Part shown: one piece after another, positions 5,883 through 10,498 of the stretch
How positions within the stretch are numbered: the first letter of the stretch is position 1
Layout: each line of letters starts with the position of its first letter
NCBI GenBank assembly: GCA_036280295.1
Contig: DASURA010000201.1
Coordinates: forward strand, 1-10,498
Length of the DNA: 10,498 nt
Direction of reading: 5' to 3'
Source of the DNA: AWTP1-13 sp036280295
GTDB taxonomy: Bacteria; Pseudomonadota; Alphaproteobacteria; Rhizobiales; Hyphomicrobiaceae
Notes under the pieces: model-generated
The model's database searches: none
The model's input: the letters and a program-made list of their open reading frames with translations, nothing else
Told to the model about the DNA's origin: nothing
Position numbers and translations under genes: made by a program

Positions 5883-6929
5883 ATGACCGACAACATCGGC
5901 ATGGCGGCGCAGCTGGCCGGGCAGTCGCTCCGGTTCGGCTGGTACTTCGCCTTGAACCGGGTGCTGGACTGGCGCACCTCGCAGCTCAAAGAGACGGTGG
6001 AGGTGCCCCTCTACAAACCGCAACGTCCGGTGCCTTCGCTGCAGGAGCTGCTGGCAGAGCTGGGCCAGCTCATCATGAGCGATGCACTCAACGTGCGCGA
6101 GGGCCTCTATCCGGCCATGGACGACGATGGCGGCTCGCTGCCACGCCACCTGGCACGCGTGCAAGCCATGCTCGCCGATATCCCTCGGGCGCATGTGCGC
6201 CGTGCCGGCAAGCAGACGGGCACCGTCAAGGCGACGCCGGCAGCGGCCGGCGTGCCGGCATACTACGCGCAGGATTTCCATTTCCAGGCCGGCGGCTATC
6301 TCACCGAGGGTTCGGCCAGGCTCTATGACGTGCAGGTGGAGACGCTGTTCATGGGCGCTGCCGGGCCGATGCGGCGTACCATCCTCGCCCCTATCGCCCA
6401 CGACATGGCGGGCCGCGACCAGCGCCAGGTGACGCTGCTCGATGTGGCGTGCGGCACCGGCCGCTTCCTGCGCCAGGTGCGGCTGACCTATCCGGCGATG
6501 CAGCTCAAGGGCCTCGACCTGTCACGCCCGTACCTTGACGAGGCGGGCCGCCAGCTCAAGGGGTTGCGGCCGGTGGAGCTGATCGAGGCGGCAGCGGAGA
6601 AGATGCCGCTTGCCGATGCCAGCATCGACATCGTCACCTCGATCTTCCTGTTCCACGAGCTGCCGCCCGAGGTGCGCCGGGCCGTTGTCGCCGAGATGGC
6701 GCGCGTGCTGAAGCCCGGCGGCATGCTGGTGCTGCTCGACAGTCTGCAGATGGGCGACAAGCCGGGCTGGGATGGCTTGGTCGAGGCGTTTCCCGAGCGC
6801 TTCCACGAGCCCTACTACCGCCACTACGCCATCGACGACCTCGACGGCCTGTTCAGCGCGGCCGGGCTGGAGCCCGAGCTGACGACAACGCCGTTCCTCT
6901 CCAAGTTGATGGTGCGGCGGAAGCGTTGA
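5883..6929 (+). CDS. Class I SAM-dependent methyltransferase with a long N-terminal domain
   Basis: The product has 348 residues. The Rossmann methyltransferase core is in the C-terminal half: motif I LLDVACGTGRFL (185-196), an acidic end of strand 2 at KGLDLS (209-214), AAAEKMPLADASIDIV (236-251) as the adenine-side motif, and MARVLKPGGMLVLLDS (272-287) as the post-motif region. Residues 1-180 form an extra N-terminal part containing YYAQDFHFQAGGYLTEGSARLYD (about 127-149), which I associate with a group of uncharacterised bacterial methyltransferases. The target is unknown; a small molecule or lipid is as likely as a protein. I chose ATG 5883 because GAGG lies 6 nt upstream. The frame is open back to 5730, but that part is repeat copy C. 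A palindrome follows the stop within a few bases. Confidence 0.88.
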   Translation: MTDNIGMAAQLAGQSLRFGWYFALNRVLDWRTSQLKETVEVPLYKPQRPVPSLQELLAELGQLIMSDALNVREGLYPAMDDDGGSLPRHLARVQAMLADIPRAHVRRAGKQTGTVKATPAAAGVPAYYAQDFHFQAGGYLTEGSARLYDVQVETLFMGAAGPMRRTILAPIAHDMAGRDQRQVTLLDVACGTGRFLRQVRLTYPAMQLKGLDLSRPYLDEAGRQLKGLRPVELIEAAAEKMPLADASIDIVTSIFLFHELPPEVRRAVVAEMARVLKPGGMLVLLDSLQMGDKPGWDGLVEAFPERFHEPYYRHYAIDDLDGLFSAAGLEPELTTTPFLSKLMVRRKR

Positions 6930-6932
6930 GGC

Positions 6933-6997
6933 GGGGTCAGCCCCCTCGTCTGAGCCTGAGCAATTTGTGCGAGGCGCGTCGGCAAGGGGCTGATCCC
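6933..6997. repeat. GGGGTCAGCCCC-type palindrome after the methyltransferase
   Basis: GGGGTCAGCCCC (6933-6944) and GGGGCTGATCCC (6986-6997) are inverted arms matching at 11 of 12 positions, with a 41-bp interior. The first arm is itself close to a self-complementary hairpin. It starts 3 bp after the methyltransferase stop. It looks like another REP-like element and could protect or end the transcript. Confidence 0.6.
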
Positions 6998-7111
6998 ATC
7001 GCTGACACCATCGGCTCGCGCTTTTGTGTTCCTTGCCCCAAATCCACCTGTGCAACGGCTCCCGTACCCGCTTCAGCTTTCATGCGAACTGCCCAAGCGG
7101 AGGATCCCGTC

Positions 7112-7669
7112 ATGATGCGCATGTTCACCCGGCTCGCCCTGGTTGGCGGCCTCGCAGCTTCGCTCGCTCCCGCGGGGGGCGGTGTCGCCTGGGGCCAGAC
7201 GAAACGCGGGCCGGACTACACGACCTACGTCAATGCCAAGCACGGCTTCTCCCTGACGTACCCGGTGACCGAGTTCACGCCCGTGCCGGTGGCAGGCCCT
7301 GACGGGTTCCAGGCCGTATCCAAGGACGGCAAGGCGCGGCTGCTCGCCGGCACCATCGCCAACCTCGACGGCAAGAGCCTCGACGAGTACCGCACCTTCC
7401 TGATAAATGCGAGCTACCCTGGCGCCCGGATCGACTATGCGCCGGTGCGCGACACCTGGTTCGTGGTCAGCGGCACCAAGGCCGACGGCACCACCTCGTT
7501 CTACCAGCGCGTCAATTTCGTCTGCGGCGGACGCAGCATCAACAGCTGGGCCGTGGTCTTCCCGTATGACGAGGAGTACGTGTACTCCAACGTCATCGAG
7601 CAGCTGCACAAGGACTACCGCGTGATTGACGGCAACTGCCGGCAGATGAGCATGATGCACTCGAACTGA
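7112..7669 (+). CDS. Secreted protein of unknown function
   Basis: The product is 185 residues. It begins with a typical Sec signal peptide: MMRMFTR, a hydrophobic stretch from about 8 to 21, then a likely cleavage after AWG at residue 28. The mature part (about 157 residues) starts with YTTYVNAKHGFSLTYP, has an aromatic-rich core and ends NCRQMSMMHSN. Two Cys, in NFVCGG and in GNCRQ, could form a disulfide, consistent with periplasmic export. It resembles uncharacterised periplasmic proteins of Alphaproteobacteria that share an opening of the N..GFS..YP type; I cannot name a function. GGAGGA at 7099-7104, 7 nt upstream, supports the ATG at 7112, though ATGs at 7115 and 7121 are also in frame. 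The preceding palindrome suggests it is not in one transcript with the methyltransferase. Confidence 0.85.
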   Translation: MMRMFTRLALVGGLAASLAPAGGGVAWGQTKRGPDYTTYVNAKHGFSLTYPVTEFTPVPVAGPDGFQAVSKDGKARLLAGTIANLDGKSLDEYRTFLINASYPGARIDYAPVRDTWFVVSGTKADGTTSFYQRVNFVCGGRSINSWAVVFPYDEEYVYSNVIEQLHKDYRVIDGNCRQMSMMHSN

Positions 7670-7833
7670 GGCCGGCTCTCGCTTACCCTCCTCCCTCGGA
7701 CTTCAAAGGGGCGCTGTGCGATTGATCGCATGGCGTCCTTCCTGATTCGCACAGAGCGTTTCAGGAGGCTGACTTGGCAAGCTGGAACAGCGACTGTGGC
7801 GAAATATCCACAGACAAAGTTGTGAAAGACACA

Positions 7834-7842
7834 TGCTATCCT
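7834..7842 (+). promoter_or_regulatory. Candidate extended -10 promoter element
   Basis: TGCTATCCT fits the extended -10 form TGnTATnnT. No good -35 stands at 16-18 bp upstream. If used it would give a leader of about 165 nt before the ATG at 8014. Confidence 0.25.
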
Positions 7843-7964
7843 GTATCAGCCATATGGATGTATGACCTATCAAGGGGGCTGGTTTACCCATCCGGATGAA
7901 GCGGGGCGTCCGGATGGGGAGGCCGTCTGATCATCGAGAGAGCGTTGCATGTGTCCTGACGCCC

Positions 7965-7996
7965 TCCTGGTGCAATCCGTGCATTCCTGGTTCAAT
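7965..7996 (+). repeat. Direct repeat with 20-bp period upstream of the pseudo-receiver gene
   Basis: TCCTGGTGCAAT (7965-7976) and TCCTGGTTCAAT (7985-7996) match at 11 of 12 positions, and their starts are exactly 20 bp apart, about two helical turns. The second copy ends 4 bp before the AAAGG ribosome-binding site. This arrangement is typical of a tandem regulator-binding site; the regulator is unknown. Confidence 0.5.
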
Positions 7997-8013
7997 TTGC
8001 AAAGGTGGGCGCG

Positions 8014-8514
8014 ATGACCGACCAAGCATCCAAGCTGTTCGCTGGACCGGGCGGGCTCGCTGCGACGCTCGCCTGCCTTAAGGCGGATAATGACACCGGC
8101 CGTGTGTTGCAGGCGGACCGCTCTACCCTGCTCGGCGAGACGGTCCTGGTGGTCGAGAGCGAATCCACCATCGCCGAGAAACTGCAGACGGCGCTGGAGC
8201 GCGCCGGCGCCGAGGTGCTGGTGGCCCGCACCGCGGTCGAGGCGCTTGCGCGCGTCGCCCAATTCGAGTTCTCGGCGGCCGTGGTCGAATGGCGCCCCGA
8301 CACCAGGGAGCACCGCACGCTGGTGCATTGGCTGCGCGAGGGGGGCGTCCGCTATCTTTATTGTGCCGGCGAGCGGCCTGAGACGGTGGCGCCGGATGCC
8401 GGCATTCCCGTGGTTCTCAAATCGGCGGCGGTTGCAGCCTTCGTGTCCGAGCTGGCGCGGCTGACCGCTGTCGGCCCCGCAGAGGGTGGCGCCGTTACGT
8501 CGGTCGACTGCTAG
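8014..8514 (+). CDS. Degenerate response-regulator receiver protein
   Basis: The product is 166 residues: a receiver-like domain (about 42-152) with a 40-residue N-terminal extension and a short tail, and no output domain. The start of the domain, ETVLVVESES (42-51), matches the usual VLVVEDE, but the second acidic residue is Ser49. The phospho-acceptor position, in AAVVEWRPD, is Glu92 instead of Asp. The usual Thr/Ser is replaced by Ala118 in LYCAGE. The conserved Lys is kept (Lys136 in PVVLKS). It therefore probably cannot take a phosphate in the normal way; Glu may mimic the phosphorylated state. AAAGG 8 nt upstream supports ATG 8014 over the GTG at 8005. It converges on the receiver-HWE kinase with a 20-bp overlap of gene ends, which suggests a shared signalling pathway. 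Confidence 0.85.
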   Translation: MTDQASKLFAGPGGLAATLACLKADNDTGRVLQADRSTLLGETVLVVESESTIAEKLQTALERAGAEVLVARTAVEALARVAQFEFSAAVVEWRPDTREHRTLVHWLREGGVRYLYCAGERPETVAPDAGIPVVLKSAAVAAFVSELARLTAVGPAEGGAVTSVDC

Positions 8515-9679
8515 CGAGCTCGGCGGCCGCGGCCGAGCCAGACCCCGCCTGCGTCGCGGAGACCATCGCTAGCCCATCGTAGCGGTTGGGCTGGATGGTG
8601 TTGAGTGGCACCCGGATGTGGCAGCAAAACCCCGAGGGTGCGAAGTCGATCACCGGCTCCTCGGTCGGCGTCGAGCCCATCGCGTTGATGAGGGAGAGCC
8701 CGAAGCCCTGGTGCGAGGCCGGCTCGACCGGTGGGCCGCCGCGCTCCTGCCACGAGAAATCCATGTAGGTCTCGGCGCCGGTACCGCCGATCGACCACTC
8801 CGCCAGCACCTCGCCGGTCTCGTTGGAGAGCGCGCCGTACTTGGCGGCGTTGGTGCACAGCTCGTGCACGATCAGCGCGAACGTCTGCACGCCCGATGGC
8901 CCCAGCGCGACCGGCGGACCGGAGATCCTGACACGCTCGGAGAAGCCGGCGATCTCGGCCTTGACGACATCGCGCAGGTCCGCCCCCCTCCAGCTCGCCT
9001 CGGTGAGCAGCTCGTGCGCATGTCCGAGCGACTGCAGGCGCCCGATCAGCACCTCGTGCGCCTCCTCCAGCGTGCGGCCACCGGTGAGCGTGCGCGAGGT
9101 GATGGACTGGAACACCGACAAGAGGTTCTTCACCCGGTGCGTCAGCTCCTGCACGAGGGTCAGCAGCCGCTCCTCGGCCTGCTTGCGCTCGTGCACCTCG
9201 GCGCGCAGGCGCTCGGCCGTCTGCTCCAGCTCGGCGGTGCGATCGGCGACGCGCCGCTCCAGGAGAGCATGCGAGCGCGCCAGCTCCGACCGCATGCGGT
9301 AAAGATCGACGAAGACCTTGACCTTGGCGCGCAGGATCTCCGGCACCACCGGCGCCAGGATGTAATCCACCGCGCCCAGCGCATAGCCCTCTACCGTCTG
9401 CACGTCGTCGGAGAAGGCAGTGACGAAGATGATCGGTGTGTGGCGCGACTTGCGGCGGCCACGGATCAGCGCGGCGGTCTCCAGCCCCGACATGCCGGGC
9501 ATGTTGACGTCGAGCAGGATGACGGCGAAGTCGCGCTCCAGCAGCAGCTTCAGCGCCTCCTCGCCTGACGAGACGCCGACGATGTTCTGCCCGAGCTCCT
9601 CCAGCACCACCTGGTAGGCCAAGTGCTTCTCGGGCAGGTCGTCGACGACCAGGATGTCGGCACGCTCGGCATTGGTCAT
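8495..9679 (-). CDS. Receiver-HWE histidine kinase hybrid
   Basis: The product is 394 residues with an N-terminal receiver, a coiled coil and an HWE-type kinase. Receiver (about 6-125): acidic Asp13-Asp14, phospho-acceptor Asp57 in LLDVNMPGMSG, and Thr87 in FVTAFS. The usual Lys is missing (ILAPVVPE, Ala109). The helix at about 128-175 (LARSHALLERRVADRTAELEQ onward) is a signalling coiled coil. Kinase: phospho-accepting His181 in ELTHRVKN, N-box HELCTNAAKYG with His272 and Asn277, and WQERGGPPV with Trp310 and Glu312, giving the H, W and E that name the HWE family; GFGLSL (325-330) is the glycine-rich segment. There is no membrane segment, so it is cytosolic. It lies downstream of a hybrid sensor kinase on the same strand, likely its input. 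The ATG at 9679 has no strong ribosome-binding site. The C-terminal tail of about 35 residues is low in motif content. Confidence 0.93.
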   Translation of the reverse strand: MTNAERADILVVDDLPEKHLAYQVVLEELGQNIVGVSSGEEALKLLLERDFAVILLDVNMPGMSGLETAALIRGRRKSRHTPIIFVTAFSDDVQTVEGYALGAVDYILAPVVPEILRAKVKVFVDLYRMRSELARSHALLERRVADRTAELEQTAERLRAEVHERKQAEERLLTLVQELTHRVKNLLSVFQSITSRTLTGGRTLEEAHEVLIGRLQSLGHAHELLTEASWRGADLRDVVKAEIAGFSERVRISGPPVALGPSGVQTFALIVHELCTNAAKYGALSNETGEVLAEWSIGGTGAETYMDFSWQERGGPPVEPASHQGFGLSLINAMGSTPTEEPVIDFAPSGFCCHIRVPLNTIQPNRYDGLAMVSATQAGSGSAAAAELASSRPT

Positions 9680-9698
9680 GGGGTGGCAACCCCCGACT

Positions 9699-9841
9699 CG
9701 GCAATCGGCAGTCGGCAGTCGACAGTCGGAAGAGGCGTTGCGGCAGTTGGCAGCCGGATGTCGTAGGCGGGGGATAATCGGGGGAACAGCCCGTCAGCCG
9801 CTTCAACGCCCGATTGCCGACTGCCGATTGCCGATTGCCGG
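9699..9841. repeat. Two opposed arrays of a 7-bp unit between the kinase genes
   Basis: The left array (9699-9729) reads CGGCAAT, CGGCAGT, CGGCAGT, CGACAGT, CGG. The right array (9811-9841) reads CGATTGC, CGACTGC, CGATTGC, CGATTGC, CGG, the inverse of the same unit. About 80 bp separate them, so they could pair into a long imperfect hairpin between the two minus-strand kinase genes. Similar CGGCAAT/CGGCAGT arrays recur in intergenic DNA of many proteobacteria. No gene is supported in 9680-9873. Confidence 0.75.
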
Positions 9842-9873
9842 TTCACAATGCCCTCCAATTACGCTTCCCTCCC

Positions 9874-10498
9874 TCACCGATGCAGCCACGACCGCAGCAC
9901 GGCCAGCAGATTCTGCGGATCGACGGGCTTCGAGAGATAGTCCCACGCACCCGCCTCCATGCAGCGCTCGCGGTCGCCCTTCATGGCCTTGGCGGTGACG
10001 GCAATAATCGGCAGATCACGGCGTATCTTGCGCGCCTCCCGCATGGTGGCGATGCCGTCCATCTCCGGCATCATGATGTCCATCAGCACGATGTCGATCG
10101 CGGAGCCTGGTGCTGTACCCGACTGCGGAGTGGCGATCTTGCGCAGCGCATCGCGTCCGTTGACCGCCGCCTCCACAACCATGCCGTGCTCCTCCAGCAC
10201 GCTCGTCAGTGCGTATATGTTGCGGCTGTCGTCGTCGACAATCAGCACTTTCCTCCCTTCGAGGGGGGAATCCGACTGATGCAATGCCTCCAGCATGGCG
10301 CGTTGCCCCTCGGGGAGATCCGTGACGCGCCGGTGTGTGTAGAATGCGACCATGTCCACCAGCCGATCGCGCGAGCGCACGTGGCGCACGGTCAGGGCGT
10401 CGAAGCCGCGCGCGCCGCGTGTGTCGGCCGCGTGCGCGCCCTCGTCCCAGACCAGCACCGGCAGGCGGCCGAACGTCGGACCTGCCGAGTCCAGCGCG
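9874..10498 (-). CDS. C-terminal end of a hybrid sensor histidine kinase (receiver domains), 5' part outside the window
   Basis: The frame is open from the right edge to a TGA at 9874-9876, giving 208 codons plus one base, including the stop, of a larger protein. The first 55 or so residues (GPTFGRLPVLVWDEG to FYTHRRVTDLPEGQRAMLE) look like the end of an upstream receiver-like domain and linker. The final domain is a canonical receiver: VLIVDDDSRNIYALTSVLE, phospho-acceptor Asp in VLMDIMMPEMDG, Thr in IIAVTAKAMKGDRE, and Lys in YLSKPVD. This linker and terminal receiver match the C-termini of large multi-receiver hybrid kinases (HAMP/GAF, HisKA, HATPase, then receivers); those upstream domains are expected but not seen. 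It ends 194 bp before the receiver-HWE kinase on the same strand, pointing to one phosphorelay. Confidence 0.88.
   Translation of the reverse strand, partial: ALDSAGPTFGRLPVLVWDEGAHAADTRGARGFDALTVRHVRSRDRLVDMVAFYTHRRVTDLPEGQRAMLEALHQSDSPLEGRKVLIVDDDSRNIYALTSVLEEHGMVVEAAVNGRDALRKIATPQSGTAPGSAIDIVLMDIMMPEMDGIATMREARKIRRDLPIIAVTAKAMKGDRERCMEAGAWDYLSKPVDPQNLLAVLRSWLHR

Larger units (their letters stand above)
7670..8013. promoter_or_regulatory. Gene-free, less GC-rich region upstream of the pseudo-receiver gene
   Basis: This 344-bp gap has no convincing gene and is visibly richer in A and T than its flanks, mainly at 7800-7860. It holds: an inverted repeat CTGTGCGA/TCGCACAG (7714-7721 and 7747-7754); a TGCTATCCT extended -10-like element (7834-7842); the palindrome CATCCGGATG (7889-7898) with TCCGGATG repeated 18 bp later; and a 20-bp-period direct repeat at 7965-7996. 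Together they suggest a regulated promoter for the gene at 8014. Confidence 0.45.

Noticed and set aside
5667..6401. N-terminal extension of the flavoprotein to a 451-residue frame
   Set aside because: It would read antisense through the methyltransferase and repeat copy C; ATG 5666 has a good ribosome-binding site and a normal family N-terminus.
6926..7111. N-terminal extension of the secreted protein
   Set aside because: It overlaps the methyltransferase stop and a palindrome, and would bury the signal peptide; ATG 7112 has a strong ribosome-binding site.
7784..7810. GGAAC as a possible -35 of a general-stress (EcfG) promoter
   Set aside because: No CGTT stands 16-17 bp downstream, as the EcfG consensus requires; the same holds for GGAAC at 9783.
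7703..7899. 62-codon minus-strand frame in the gene-free region
   Set aside because: No ribosome-binding site or recognisable motif; likely chance in AT-richer DNA.
8511..9806. 431-codon minus-strand frame over the HWE kinase
   Set aside because: Out of frame with the recognised receiver and kinase motifs; Arg/Gly-rich shadow.
9699..9841. CRISPR-like array
   Set aside because: Units are 7 bp, directly abutting, without unique spacers.
9676..9858. 60-codon minus-strand frame (NRQSAIGSRQS...)
   Set aside because: Translation of the 7-bp repeat arrays; not a gene.

Overview
The window is GC-rich DNA of a kind typical of Alphaproteobacteria. Coding sequence is strongly biased to G/C at third positions. 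It holds a receiver-HWE histidine kinase, a family most abundant in Alphaproteobacteria, and gene-end palindromic repeats of kinds common in Hyphomicrobiales/Rhodospirillales-type genomes. Genus cannot be read from the sequence. There are no tRNA or rRNA genes, no CRISPR array and no transposase.

Layout. (1) 1-1887, minus strand: a large NACHT/STAND-like P-loop NTPase running off the left edge, with a palindrome embedded in frame near its C-terminal end. (2) 2042-4177, plus strand: apt (adenine phosphoribosyltransferase), a 75-residue zinc-ribbon protein, and mtnA (methylthioribose-1-phosphate isomerase). Apt and MtnA act on the two products of methylthioadenosine cleavage (adenine and methylthioribose-1-phosphate), so this is a salvage group; mtnP and the later mtn genes are not in the window. 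(3) 4244-5666, minus strand: a pyridoxamine-phosphate-oxidase-fold flavoprotein followed by a CobB-type sirtuin. (4) 5883-7669, plus strand: a SAM-dependent methyltransferase and a secreted protein of unknown function. (5) 7670-8013: a gene-free, less GC-rich regulatory region with a 20-bp-period direct repeat just upstream of the next gene. (6) 8014-10498: a signalling cluster made of a degenerate receiver protein (plus strand) that converges on a receiver-HWE kinase (minus), which lies downstream of the C-terminal end of a hybrid sensor kinase (minus, running off the right edge).

Gene junctions are dense with dispersed repeats. Three copies of a TAGGGTGCAATAAGCG-type palindrome lie at 2577, 4164 and 5767, and one of them supplies the last codons and stop of mtnA. 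An inverted pair of CCCTCTCCCC-type repeats lies between the zinc-ribbon gene and mtnA. There is also a GGGGTCAGCCCC palindrome after the methyltransferase and two opposed arrays of a 7-bp unit between the two kinase genes.

The best candidates for something new are the NACHT-like protein with its unrecognised N-terminal domain and in-frame palindrome, and the pseudo-receiver (phospho-acceptor Asp replaced by Glu) beside the receiver-HWE kinase, whose own receiver lacks the conserved Lys. The rest is mostly ordinary metabolism.
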